Source: Antennarius striatus
Taxonomy: Eukaryota > Chordata > Actinopteri > Lophiiformes > Antennariidae
Direction: 5' to 3'
Length of the DNA stretch: 64,000 bases
Assembly: GCF_040054535.1 (NCBI RefSeq)
Contig: NC_090777.1
Coordinates: 12,921,501 to 12,985,500 of the forward strand
Positions 1 to 11,906 of this stretch are shown piece by piece. Under the pieces are notes generated by a model. The model was given only the letters and a program-made list of their open reading frames with translations, searched no databases and had not been told where the DNA came from. Positions within the stretch are counted from its first letter, which is position 1. Every line of letters starts with the position of its first letter. Made by a program: the position numbers and the translations under genes.

Positions 1-100
1 GGAAGGCACGCCACACACAGAGGCCTCGGGTCGGGATTTAAACCAACAGCTTTCTTGTTGCGAGGTGACAGTATCAACCGTCACAATATATCACACCCAC
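1..100 (+). repeat. Fragment of a dispersed teleost repeat
   Basis: The opening bases resemble the end of the dispersed family seen more fully at 24555-24893 and 38982-39333: a 'cacacagaggcctcgg' segment, then a degenerate 'gggatttaaacc' and a 'gcgaggtgacagt' segment. Only the tail of a copy is present and the left part is cut by the window edge. The family name is not known to me. Confidence 0.45.
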
Positions 101-473
101 GCCATACATGGATATAGTTAAATACCATAAATGCGCTTAATTTTTTGGGGGTGATTGTTTCCAAAATGGGGCATTTTTTTAAAATCCCAAATCTGAAGAT
201 GCTATGAAGGGTTTAAAAAAACAAAACTCAACATCTGCTAATCTATCCAGTGCTTCACTAACACGTCACTGTTTCCAAACCAACCCATCCACTAGTAGCT
301 ATTAGATGTGGATTTATGCATTATTATGGAGGATGAGGCGAACCTGGTGTGTCGTGTTATTCTACTGACAAGAAAATGAACAAAAACATGTAGACACACA
401 ACACCCTTCTTAGCATGAATAATTCCCAAATTACATCTTTTAATGTTGCATAGAGCTCAGTTCATTTTGTCAG

Positions 474-599
<126 letters not shown>

Positions 600-1153
600 C
601 TCAGGAAGGTGGTGGGGGGTAAACTGGCTTAGCTACGCTTATGGTACTTTCTTACAGCAGCAACTGGACATCAAGCGTTTTCACAATACATGTTACTAAA
701 TGCAATGAATATATTTATATATTTTCCATAACAACCACCTTTTTTTGGGGGTGAAAGACTGTGAGCTGAGAGAGTATCAAAGGTGATGAGACGTTTCCTG
801 ATTCACTGTGGGTTTTTGTCACCATTAGTCACAAATTATTTGCACAACTGTTCATTTCATCATCCCAAATTCAGGATAGGAGTGTTGGTTTGTTTTCCAG
901 CTGAAGGTGTCCACTGGTAAAAACACACATCATCCTAGTCTGGGGGTCACAAAGCCTTCACATCTCCATGTGCCCCCCCCTCTCTCTCTCCTTCCCTCAC
1001 CCCCTCCTAATTTCTCTGTTAGTCAGACACAGTAGGGGTGTCCATACATTTATTATCATGCCAGATCCAAACATTGAACAACCTCAGACGCCATTTTAGA
1101 GAAGCTGTTCACACTGCTTACTCATTCTGCCGTCCCCCATCTTCAATGACTTC

Positions 1154-1155
<2 letters not shown>

Positions 1156-1208
<53 letters not shown>
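1156..1208. repeat. (CA)n microsatellite
   Basis: Perfect CA tract of about 53 bp in the inferred spen intron 1. A second short TG/CG tract follows at about 1337-1375. Confidence 0.95.
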
Positions 1209-1209
<1 letters not shown>

Positions 1210-2230
1210 CGGGCAGTCACACACCTGCACGTTCTCACCACCACCTCCGGGTTTACGCTGCAGCCGCCGACAGATTCTCCACGGTTATAGCAATAAAATG
1301 CCTCCAGATCACCGTGTACCAAACAGAAGTATAGAGTGTGTGTGTGTGTGTGTGTGTGTGCGTGTGCGTGTGCGCGTGATCGCCGCGGGTTCTGCAGCGA
1401 GGCTGCATGAATCACACACCAACACATTTGTTGTTCACTCGCTCGCATCCACGAACTCAACCCCAGACCAGCGAATCGCCGACTAAAAGCATCCATTTAA
1501 AAACACACATACAAACATTCGTGCATCGAGGCACGCTGAGAAAAAGACACAAAAAAATCATGCTTTTTCGCTTTCAAATTCGTCCTTTATGATTTCTGTT
1601 GCTTATTTTAGCAGCTGCCGTCCGATATGGCGACGCCTACACAGGACAGAAGACGGACTGGATCCCAGCACACACGGACGAGAGGCGGACTGCGATTTCC
1701 TTGACAGTGGAGACGAGTGAGGCGACGGCACTCAGACGAGCGTGAGAGCCGCACATGCGTCCATATTCATATTTACTCCTCTGTCACGGGAGGAAAACAA
1801 AGAGATACAAGTCCCACGCGTTGTGCAAAGGTTCGATCTGGAGCTCCATTTTTCAATTTAAACACGTTTTATGTGCGATTTCCCCTTAAAGCCGCAGCCT
1901 GTGTGAAGGCAGCCTCCGTGGATCGATACAGTAACTACGCGCGTCTATTTTTTTGCGTCCCTGCTTTGCACACAATGTAAACACGAGCAGTGACATGAAC
2001 ACGGAGCACCGAGCTCAGCGATCACAGCCCAAGGCTGCTGCCGTGTTTGCAGCGTGGATGGAGGGAAGTGACACCGATCGGGGTTCCGTCAATTCTGTCA
2101 GATTTGGGAGGAGAAAAAAAAAACAAAAAAACAAAATCTGCTTCAGGAAAGTCATCTGCAGAGGGGAACGAGTTATGACCACTGGAAGCGGCAATAAAAT
2201 CATGGAGAGTCAAGTGAAAACGCTGGGGCA

Positions 2231-2275
<45 letters not shown>
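2231..2275. repeat. (CA)n microsatellite
   Basis: Perfect CA tract of about 44 bp, roughly 480 bp from the spen coding exon on its intron side. Confidence 0.95.
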
Positions 2276-2276
<1 letters not shown>

Positions 2277-2758
2277 CAATCTGTCTGGCAGAGATGCAGA
2301 ACTACGAGCTTCTCACTGCTAGCAGCTCGACAGGTAGCTGAAGTTTGTTTACACTGGCTATCTGCTGTTAGCATCTGAGCTACACACGTTTGTCTTCACG
2401 TCAGCAGCCTTAAAGGCAGGGTTGTAACAGCACTGGGGATCGTTACCTGGTGGTACTGTGCGAACACACAATACTACAACAACTAAAGTTGAATTCTAGC
2501 CCGCAAGTTGGGAACCGCGTCCGAACGCTCAGCCATATGTCCGCCAGCGGGGCGGCTGGTTCCCGGCAGCTCCGGTGCTGCTAGCGGGACGCTGACAGCA
2601 CCGCTGCCGAACGGGACTCCGCTAAACGGGGAGTCCCTCCTGCCTCATCCCGGCTTCACCCACAAAGCAGACACAACACAGAGATGCTGCCCGTGCTCCC
2701 GCCGTTACCCCTCGGATTACCCGTCAGTCGTGTCGGTCCCTCGGGTCCGGTTACTCAC

Positions 2759-2841
2759 CGCTTGAAGTGCTCAATGATTTTCTCCTCTCGTACATTTTCG
2801 GGTAAATTTCCCACCCATAAATGTCTGGTTTCCCGGACCAT
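2759..2841 (-). CDS. spen: SPEN (SHARP/MINT) first coding exon, N-terminus of RRM1
   Basis: On the minus strand the exon starts at an ATG at 2841-2839 and reads MVRETRHLWVGNLPENV, continuing REEKIIEHFK to a GTGAGT splice donor just below 2759, with a split Arg codon. This is the start of SPEN. The LWVGNLPENV stretch is the RNP2 part of its first RNA-recognition motif. SPEN is a very large nuclear co-repressor with four N-terminal RRMs and a C-terminal SPOC domain that recruits SMRT/NCoR-HDAC complexes; it acts in Notch target repression and X-inactivation in mammals. Only about 27 of some 3,600 codons are here. The rest must lie beyond the left edge, because no second exon was found in 2.7 kb. 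RBM15 proteins share the fold but not this exact N-terminus, so spen (or a fish paralogue) is the best call. Confidence 0.9.
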
Positions 2842-3330
2842 ACTGTGTGCTCCGGCTCCCCGATCATGCAGATGAGTTCGCTGTGCCAGTTACTTCCCAT
2901 GCAAAACAAAAACAGGTTTGCAAAATAAATCCCGGAGCAGAAGAGGCAGGGTGCTGGCTGTGGACCCCTGGCTGGTCGCGGTGACCCCGATGGAAACCAT
3001 TAGATCGGATCCCCGCGCGCCTGTTCGATACTCTTCACTGTTAGAGCGCGAGCCTGTGCTTCCTCGGGAGCGCGCATCGCTCTGTTCCCGTGACTAGGCG
3101 CGTCCCTGACACTATGCGACCTTTCAGTGTCGAAAGAAAGCATGTAGCTTGCCAAAAAGATGCAGCACCTTCGCTTGTAATGAGAGCCACACCACGCAGG
3201 CGTGGCTTTGTGTGTGAACTTTTTTTTTTCTTTCCCCCCTCCTCGATCAGCTCGTCTTCGCTGCTGCGCACGCGTGAGAAAACCCCTGGTTGGATGAAGG
3301 CGCTGGGAGTCAGTGGAGGACCCCACCGAG
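2842..3330 (-). promoter_or_regulatory. spen 5' UTR and CpG-rich promoter region
   Basis: Sequence upstream of the spen ATG is locally rich in CpG, with several CGCG and GCGC steps between 3010 and 3360, unlike the AT-rich DNA beyond 3420. No TATA box stands out. This fits a CpG-type housekeeping promoter. The transcription start cannot be placed from sequence alone. Confidence 0.4.
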
Positions 3331-3366
3331 GCTCGTTGGGTCCGGCGTGCAGGAGCGCTCTGGCCT

Positions 3367-4364
3367 CGTTCAGACTAGTCGCCTACATCTGATTTTCAGC
3401 CCATCCAGATTGATGTCACATATCGCGTTTGTAGTCTGAACCATCCCATACCACATAAAATTTTGATTTTTTTTTTCTTTTATTGACTACTAATCGCCGA
3501 AGGGAAATTAAGACTGCACTCTACACACAAGTTAGTACTTACATGCATCTATAAAGTGTGTGTACACACACAAACACACACAAGGGGCCTGTGGGCGTGC
3601 AGGTGAGGAGGAGGTAGAGTGGCAGGTAGCTCCATCGTGGTGCGCCTCCAATGAGCCACATGTAAAGGGGATGGTGCCTTGCTCAAAGGCGCCTCGGCAA
3701 TGCTCCAGAGGTGATCTGACACCTCCCACTGTCAGCTCACACTCCGGGTGTTTTTTGGGGAAGGAGCGGGAATCAAACTGCCGATCTCAGAACATTGGAC
3801 GACCCACTCTACCGCCCGCTTTACCACTGAGCCACTGCCGCCCCAATATTGAGTTTTATCTTTTGCAGGACGGATTGAAACCACATTGGGGAGGTAGTTT
3901 TGTGTCGGATTGGGACAGAAGTGTTTTCAGTCTGGAAAAGCTCCAAACACTCCGATCGGATTTGACGGACCATGATGTCATATCCGCGACTTGAGAGCAA
4001 GGCACCAGAAGGAAGAGTGTCACGCATTATGGAGCGGTAAAAAACGGAAGAAGAAATTGACGATGTCTGGTGTGTGTGAGATTTTCTCTACCTCTACCAG
4101 ACAGTGATATAACCAATACGCTATGGTGACAAAATTTCAAGTTCGTCATCAGTGTTGTTGCAGTTTTGTGACCTCACACAGCGCACTGAACGACGACTCA
4201 GCCCCAACGTCGTTGCTATGGCAACCTGTAAGATCTGCCGATAATGTGGCCCAGTCTGAACAGAGCCAGATCACATTTGGACACTTGCTAATGACAGTTT
4301 GAACAGTCATCCCTAAAAATCAGATATGGCAGGAAATCTGATATGCCTGCTGTCTGAACGGGGC
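3367..4364. mobile_element. Degenerate non-autonomous DNA transposon with long imperfect terminal inverted repeats
   Basis: The left end begins CGTTCAGACTAGTCGCC and runs to CTGATTTT. The right end, read in reverse complement, begins CGTTCAGACAGCAGGC and runs to CAGATTT, so the two ends form an imperfect inverted repeat of roughly 25-28 bp. The interior has no transposase. A second repeat (3560-3845) sits inside it. This layout suggests an old MITE-like element carrying a later insertion. The superfamily is uncertain and no clear target-site duplication was found. Confidence 0.45.
3560..3845 (-). repeat. Dispersed teleost repeat with a tRNA-like or gene-like boundary motif, nested
   Basis: The segment ends with 'gcgggaatcaaactgccgat' then 'accactgagccactgccgcc', the wording seen at one end of a repeat common in fish genomes. 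It carries no coding frame. It lies inside the inverted-repeat element at 3367-4364, so it probably inserted later. I cannot give it a family name. Confidence 0.5.
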
Positions 4365-7170
4365 ATCTGTCAAACAAGCCTGAGCCGATGCTGTGTTTAA
4401 TGTTCGAAGTCTCTCCCTTTTTCTCTCTCATTTTTTTCATCCATATCATGCGTTAATTTAGCATAAATTAAAGAAATTGTGTTATGTTTATCATTTATCG
4501 GGTTGCAGATTAGACGTGTGTGCTCTTGTCCAGCTTTCTGGAAACTTGGACGGAATGAATTCACATTAAATCTCTCGTTCTATGTTTAAGATTTCTGTTG
4601 TTATTTCATGTATTTTTATTTTGTAGAATTAAGAGAAAATTGAATAAAAGTAAAGTAAAGCACTCACAGACTTGGATATTTATAACAAAGGGCACTGAAG
4701 TGTTAATAAGACATTATTTGTCTTTGTCACCCGTCTCTACAATAACAGACCACATATGGTCTTCGGTAATATGAGAAATTCACTGTCTCAATATTGATTT
4801 TATCTCGGAGAAATGGAAAAAACCTCGTTTTCTGTCATTAATATATCTCCAAACCCGATGTGTCCATTAAACAAAGGACTGATGTCCAAACATATGAATA
4901 TATAATATAAAATAAGATTTGCTTTCTATCAGTTCAACTAAAACTGAAATGCCAGAAAGGATGATCCCAAACAGTACGACCGGCAGAAATAGAACGAAAA
5001 AGTAAAATTTAAGATAAACTAAATTGCACATTAGTTTATCAAAATGAGGTTGATGACATGTCTGATTCAGCACTAAATCATGTTTTGTCTGCCTTCTTGC
5101 AAGATCTGAGGTACTTCACACATAACCACTGCTACTAATGAGCAGCATGATAGCATGGAGGCTGTTAAGTGACAAACTTTGACCAGGTTTGGGCTCTGCA
5201 GCTAATCAGTAACAAGGGCCCATGTCCAAAGGTTCATGAGAGCAGTGCTGATAAACCCTGATGACAACTAAATAAACGTTGTGCTGTTTTTTTGTGTGCT
5301 AACTGAAGTGTGCCCATGTTAGGTAGTAATTTTATATTCCTTTAAGATTATATTACTTCAAAATTATATGATCAAAAAGTAAACATATACAAAAATAAAA
5401 GTAGGTGTACTGTGTTTCTTTCTGTCTCCAGAACACCTCATCCACAATAAAACGCCGGTTCAATTCAAACCCGTTAAACAAATGCCCTGTTACTACTCTA
5501 CAGCGTTATTCTGCTTTTGTTGCTATATTAAGCGCTCGTAAAAAAATATATAATAATAATAATAATAATAATAAAAATAAATGCGCATGCGTGAAAATGC
5601 GGCGACGGGAGACGCTGGAAATGGTTGTGCGCATGCGCGTGGCGTGCCTATCAGATGAGGACAGAAAATTCTGTAAATCTCCAGGGGCGCCTGACAACAA
5701 CTGCTCAGTCATTTCTAAAGGCGTTTCACCGTGGTGATGGAGAACGTATTCTGTGTTTCTGCTTTATTCGTCCTGATGGGGATGGATTTATCCAATTAAA
5801 AGTCCAATAAACCCATGGGAGTACAATTTCCTACATTGGTGGAGCGACTAGACACCTTAATTTACTGAGATTCTCAGCTGGATTATCTCGGGAGCTGGAC
5901 CGAACTAATCCCACTGTTTGACACGGAATGACGGGACTGATTAAACTAAAACCTGGTGGAATATGTCCGTCAGTCCGCAGCATTTCAATAAAGACACATC
6001 GTGTTTGGCGCAATGTCGGCGACAAAAATGCGGATTAAAATTGAAATGCGTTCCTCAATAGAGAGCCTCAAACAAGAGAAGTCAGATTTATTAGAAATGA
6101 TATACTGTCATGTAAACGCAGAGACAACTCACATCTCGGGGTTATAAATGACTTTATGCAATTATTTACCATTCATTTCGGGTATTTGGGGGAGTTTTCA
6201 GTCATTCTTTGTCTTCAGACACCTACATGGAGCGAAAGTCGCCTTCTTTCCTTTGTCTAACGCCATTTTGTGTGACTTTGCAGCTCTAACAGTGTCGTCA
6301 GCCATTTTGCCTTTTCTTTAGCGGACGATCTCTGGAGAGACGCGACACGTCAGTGTTTGTATTTTACTCCATTTTAATCAGAGGTAAATATGCAAAAAAT
6401 TTTCCCAGCCTGTATAATATTCTGCATTTTCTACAGTAAATAAAAACCAGTTTGCTCCCAGTTAAACTCTCTCCACTTTTGTGGGCTCATCAGAATGGTT
6501 TGATTCCTCTTAATAGAACCGATGCCATCAGGGATGTGTTTCAAACCCTCATCCATCATCAGCCATGAAAGGGTCCCGGAGCCCCGAGCGTCAGGGGCCC
6601 TGCATAGACAATGTGGAACAATAAGCAGATCCAAGAGTCACCAGCGTGTCCCATTATTATTACTATTACCCCTTGTGTGGTTACACAATTTTGGAGCTAC
6701 ACCCACAAATGCGGGTGCATCATTTGAATTATTTGAATTAACAAATAGGTCTCAAATAGGAGACGTCTGGAACCAGTCGGTACATCAGGAATGTGCAGAA
6801 GACTGTACTGAAACTTAAAGGACAGATTTATTTATTAAGATTTATTTTGTAAAACATGAGCCATATTGTATTCCTTTGACTTTTTAATGAAAAAATATCA
6901 CATTATTATTAAAAAAAAAAAGCATAGCTTCAGCAGGACAAACACTTCATGATGCAATTTGACACAAGAGATCCTGTGATCTCTGGTGCTTCTCCTGTGC
7001 CTCAAGTCTTTGTTGCTGCTCTCTAGTAACGTAGTCTGTGGAATCCTCTTCATCCTAAATAAAAACAGCAAATACAACTGATTAAGTCCATAACACCAGG
7101 CTGATGAGCATAACTAGTAGACAGCCTCTACTGAGTCTGCTTTTGTACCTTTATTCACAATAACAATGCC
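4365..7170. other. Intergenic DNA between spen and tmem82
   Basis: No convincing exon was seen on either strand. The stretch is AT-rich, with an (AAT)n run at about 5550-5581 followed by a short CpG-rich patch at 5580-5645 (several GCATGCGC words) that might be a small regulatory element. Short open frames here have no recognisable product. Confidence 0.5.
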
Positions 7171-7418
7171 ACTCTGTCTCTCTCGCTTTTCCTTGCCCTG
7201 TTTCCATCTTATTTCTTTCTCATCCAACCAGTCAAGACGGATGACTGCCCTCCAGAGTCTGGGTCCTGCCCAGAGTTTCTTCATCAATGAGAGTTTTTCC
7301 CCGCCACCATCGCTCATGCTATCTCTGGAGGGTTCTGTTGGTTTTCTGTCTTTTAAAGCGCTTTGAAATGTCTGATGATGTGATTAAACACTATATAAAT
7401 AAAAAGGTGATTGATTGT
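7171..7418 (+). repeat. 3' tail of a dispersed teleost LINE-like repeat
   Basis: The stretch includes 'ggatgactgccctccagagt', a 'gagggttctgttggttttct' segment and ends near 'cactatataaataaa'. I recognise it as a repeat tail found often in teleosts, usually ending in a TATAAATAAA box plus short tandem sequence, as at a LINE 3' end. No reverse transcriptase remains. It lies next to, or within, the 3' UTR of tmem82. Confidence 0.55.
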
Positions 7419-7795
7419 CAAAATCAGCAGTACAATATGGAACTGATTTCTTTAGGCAATATATTTTGGTTTGTTCGCATAATAGAACTAACCCACTTTC
7501 ATTCATTCACATTAATGAAAAAAAAAGCATTTCTTTTTCAAGTGTTGCATTGAAAGTGTGTATGTTTGGAACTCTGACCTACTTCATCAGCTTGAAATGA
7601 AAAGCAGCCTCTATATCTTGATTCAGAGAATATTTTTACCTCAATCTGTCACGGGAATCTTCAAACGTCTCACCATGGAATACACGTTTGACAAGTTCAG
7701 TCTCATCTGGGGATCCCAGTCTAATGAATTCATTTGATATTCTGCCCCAGTTTGGGGCGTCCGGATGGACACAAAGTGCTTTCAGTCCTTTTTTG

Positions 7796-9365
7796 CTACA
7801 TTCTGGGAGACACACTGACCTCTGAGGATGTTGCATCCAGCAGATCCATTGTTGGGATCAGACAGCTGGCCTCACCCAGGAAACACATTAGGATGTGGAA
7901 CACGTCAGCCCATCGTCCGACAGTCAGCATCAGGACCATCAAACCACCGAGACGTACAACCACAGTTTTCAGTACAGCCTGGCTTCCAGGCAGACGGCGT
8001 TGGTCTTCTGGAGAACCAAGAGTGAAATATTGTGCAAACTGTTACCTTCACACATCGATGTGTCTTTACTGCCACACCGTTAAAGGCCGGGGCATGAATA
8101 AAAGCCCTGTCTAGATTGATGAGTGTGTAATGAGCATTGCACCCTGATCATTGATTAAAACTTCCCACTTTGCATGTGTCTCACCTTGCATGTACACAAT
8201 CAGCAGTGTGTAGCAGATGGTCAATGGTGTCCAAAACCTGAGGGCCTCTGTTGCAGAGAGAAAGTGCTCATTGATGACGGATATGGCCGCCACCACAGCC
8301 ACAAAGAAAGTAATGATCATGGTTCTGCACAACACGGGCAGCAGGCGGTGGCCTGAGGTGAGGAGGCTAATGCATGTGCCGCAGTAGCGCTGGGAGCTGT
8401 GCAGTTCATACAGAGCCGTGACATGTTGCAGCAGCAGTGAGGTTTGTCTGGCCAGGAACCAGCTGAGCGCTGCTGCCAGCAGCAGACACAGCCAGCGCTG
8501 GAATGCCCCCTCGTGGAGGAAGTGTAAACTGCAGCTCAAGGCGCAGCCCACGCAGAACTGACTCTGAATTAAGAGCTGCTTCAGAAAGTTTCTGCACTGC
8601 TGGGGAATAAAGGAGAACAGAACGAGTGGGTAGATCAGTTAACCCAGCAAAACGTAGAAGTAAATCAGACGATTGCAATTGAGTTCAAGTATTATGAAGC
8701 ATGTATTTGACTTCTTACTGGTCTAGTTGTGACCCATCCAGAGACGGATCGAAGGCAAAACTCTAGTACGACCAAGGCAGCAACACGGGACCCCACGACA
8801 GCCAGCACCCCAGTCACCAAGAGAAACCAAAGCATCCCTGGAAGTCCAGATTTAGTTGTCCTTTTGTAACTGTGTGTCCTCTGACCTGATCGATCTTTGT
8901 CATTTTTACCTCTCTGGCTGTGGGTTACAAAACACATCTATGTACTTGGAAATAAAAGTCAACTGCAATGATCTTAAATATGAATATTTAGATGGGAATG
9001 GTGAAAGCTTAGAATCATGCAAAGTGGTGAGGTTCTACCATTGAAAACACGATTCCTCATACACAGATCTATGAAAAGAGGTTCCCTCACCTGTCCTCTA
9101 GGAACAGGTGAACTCGCATCAGGGAGCAGAGCACAGAGATCCCACAGGCACCTACAAGAGCTGCAAGTCATATAACGCTGAGTTTGTAACTAATAGCAGA
9201 GTCCATTCCAGTCCAGTTGAAAGAAACAGTCGGTTCAAACACAAATCTGGAATGAAAGAGTACGAGGAGCTCACCTTGAAGTAAACAGTGCAGTGGATTG
9301 GTGTCCAGACACAACCAACCTGGTAGAGAGTGTGTCGGAAGAAGTGACATGATAAAAGAAAACAT
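7796..9365 (-). CDS. tmem82: Transmembrane protein 82 (TMEM82)
   Basis: Five exons on the minus strand: 9365-9275, 9160-9091, 8917-8719, 8599-8185 and 8007-7796. All borders are GT/AG and in phase, giving 328 aa (human about 343). The start MFSFIMSLLPTH matches the human MFS start, and the stop TAG is at 7798-7796. Landmarks shared with human TMEM82 are VVGSRVAALVVLEF (about residue 95), LYELHSSQRYCG (about 180), FWTPLTICYTLL (about 240) and LTVGRWAD (about 285). The protein is hydrophobic with about seven or eight predicted membrane spans and no cleavable signal peptide. Its biochemical role is unknown; the family name only says it is membranous. A candidate AATAAA poly(A) signal on this strand is at 7155-7150. 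In human, TMEM82 also lies close to SPEN, which supports the call. Confidence 0.93.
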
Positions 9366-10080
9366 TGTGTTCTGTTTGTCAAGAGAAGACAAGGTAATTT
9401 AAATGTCATAGATTTTACAAAAATACTTCAAGGTAAAAAACATAATTAAAATAATCACATATTTTGTAGTTATTTGAGATCTTCTGTGTATCTGAATTGC
9501 CTCAACACAGAGCTTTGCTCATGCAGTTTTTGTGTTATGTGTTCCGTACCAAAGGTCATCTGAGGGTAGGTGGAGCGAAGGCCTTCCACAGCCTGAGCCA
9601 TAACAAGGAAATGGGCTTTTGTATAGTAAATGAGAAATACACTAAAACACTATACATGGTGGAAAAAATAAAATAATAGCAGATGGCAGCCATGCTACAA
9701 TACAAGCATTGTTCTGATGAGGACTTGTTCATGTAACAGATCTTATGTGGAAAAAATTATATGGCAGGATGTTTCAAAACAGTGTAAAATTCTTTTGTTG
9801 CAGAAGGCTGTGTTATCAGGAGGCCCGTTAAAGGGTTCAAATGGTTAAAGGGAAACTTAAAGCATTCACACACAACTGGAAAACTGAAACTTTCTGATCA
9901 GAGGTGAAATGAAGTGACCCTCTCTAGTTGTGATACAGGAAGTGACCCAATTTGTGACATAGGGCACTGGCTTCTGATATACAGTATTGGATATCTGATC
10001 CCTGATCAGATCTCCTGCCACTGGAGATTGAACATTGATCAGTCGTTCAGATGGACTCGTTTGAGGGTTGACAACCCCAG
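9366..10080. other. Intergenic, upstream of tmem82
   Basis: This would contain the tmem82 promoter. I see no exon, strong motif or recognisable repeat before the telomere-like block begins. Confidence 0.4.
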
Positions 10081-10646
10081 CAAGATGTGAAAACCTAACC
10101 CTAAACCCTAACCATAACCCCTAACCCAAACCCTACCCTAACCCTAACTCCTAGCCCCCTAACCCTAACCTAACCCAACCCTAACCTAACCCTCTAACCC
10201 TGACCCTAACCCTAACCCTGACCCTAACCCTAACCCCTGACCCTAACCCTAGCCCCTGACCCTAACTCCTAACCCCCTAACTCTAACCTAACCCTAACCC
10301 TAACCTAACCTAACCCTCTAACCCTGACCCTAACCCTAACCCCTGACCCTAACCCTAGCCCCTAACCCTAACCCACACCCTCTAACCCTTAACTCTAACC
10401 CTAAACACTAACACTAACCCTAACCCCTGACCCTAACCCTTAACTCTAATCCCCTTAACCCTAACCCTAACCCTCGAACTGTTAAATCTAACCCTAACCC
10501 CCAACCCTAACCCTAACCCTCTTACCCTCTAACCCTAACCTAACCCTGACTCTAACCCTAACCCTCTAACCCTAACCCAAACCATAACCCTCTAACCATA
10601 ACCCCTAACCCTATCCCCCTAACCCTAACACTCTAACCCTAATAAA
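10081..10646 (-). repeat. Interstitial telomere-like repeat, degenerate (CCCTAA)n
   Basis: About 560 bp made almost wholly of CCCTAA/CCCTAACC units, with drift such as CCTGACCCTAA and CCCCTAA, so TTAGGG runs on the minus strand. The vertebrate telomere hexamer is plain, but few runs exceed three perfect units. That points to an old interstitial telomeric sequence, not a working chromosome end. All units face the same way, so there is no head-to-head fusion signature inside the block. Confidence 0.95.
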
Positions 10647-11805
10647 AAATAAATTAATGATAAAATATGACTATAGTTTATTTTTTATGAAATAATTTTT
10701 TGTATGAATTGAGCAAAGTTCAAATGTTAATCACCCCTCCGGTTCAGAACAACCAACGAGTTGATTATGAATCTGACCCTTACTGAGTGAATCCCTTATT
10801 TTATTAATACAAATTCCTTTCTTTGAAGTTATTACTTTAATCTTTAACTGCATGTTTCATTTTACCTATTTATTGTATATATTTTAATAACATAGTACTT
10901 AACTAAAATACTTATCATTAATATTCAGGTCATATTTCAAATTGTTCTTTTACCAGAAGGGGCCCTAAATGTTATTATAGCACTAATTTGTTGTTTGTTA
11001 TTATTATTTCAGTTATTCATTTATTTAAATATCTATTAATATATATGTATATAAATACATAAAAACCTTTTTCTTTTTTCTTTCCAGCGGCTTCTTTCCC
11101 TAACCTCAAACACCCATCCCCCCTCTTTCCCTAACCCCTAACCCCTGATTTTTCTAAACCTAAAACCCCCCCTTTCCCTAACCTTCTAATCCCCAAACCC
11201 TTCCTTTTCTTTCCCCTCACCCCAACCTTTCGGAATTAGATCAGTTATTTTCCCATTTTCAGTGTATCCCCAGGATGGGGTAGAGGTAATATCGGCACCT
11301 TCCAACTTGAAGTCAAGGGTTCATACCCCAACTGGACCACATCTCTTTTGAACATGCTTTTAACCATAGCTTACCTCTTATGTGTATCTCCCCACAGCTA
11401 CCACCAAGAAGCTATGGCTCAGCACTTTAAACACAAGCCTAGCAATCAGGGGGGCAGGTTTCAAGTCCCACTCTCTACGTTCCCCATCACCTCCATCATC
11501 CTCCCCAAACATCTGTAGTGTGTTTTTATTGTGGACCTGATTAACTATTATTTTATTCCATTATTTTATTCAGCTCTTTCCTGCTCCGTTTTCTTTTTAC
11601 AGGAGTGCTTTTTAAATTTTAACATCCATATTATCTCACTTCCCCCAGGTTTTCTTCCCCCTTGCCCTAATTTTAATGGATTTTAATTGATTTGAATCCT
11701 TTTAAACTCCTGATTTTATCCATGGCATTTTAAGGTGACTCCACTCCCGGGCCCCATGTGCCAGTGCACTTCGTAGTTCCTTTCAAGAAACTACGTATTT
11801 TAATG
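10647..11805. other. AT-rich spacer with a second decayed telomere-like patch
   Basis: It lies between two telomere-like blocks. Around 11090-11230 there are further degenerate units (CCCTAACCTC, CCCCTAACCCCTGA, CCCTAACC) in the same orientation. The segment 11270-11500 contains 'gatggggtagaggtaatat', 'ttgaagtcaagggttcatac' and 'aagtcccactc', which resembles the internal wording of a tRNA-derived repeat, but no intact tRNA could be folded. No gene was seen. Confidence 0.45.
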
Positions 11806-11906
11806 TACCTAACCCTTAACCCTAACCCCTAACCCTAACCCCTAACCCTAACCCCTGACCTTAACCCTAACCTTCTAACCCTAACCCTAACCCTAATTTC
11901 CCTATG
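11806..11906 (-). repeat. Second interstitial telomere-like block
   Basis: About 100 bp of CCCTAA and CCCCTAA units in the same orientation as the larger block 1.2 kb to the left, with the same kind of drift (CCCTGACC). The two were probably one array, later split by insertion or expansion of the intervening AT-rich DNA. Confidence 0.9.

Noticed and set aside
2508-2765. Plus-strand open frame across the spen exon region
   Set aside because: It is antisense to the spen first exon; the GC-rich composition keeps the frame open by chance.
10081-10646. Tandem units considered as a CRISPR array or satellite
   Set aside because: There are no spacers and the unit is the 6-bp telomere hexamer. The host is a eukaryote.
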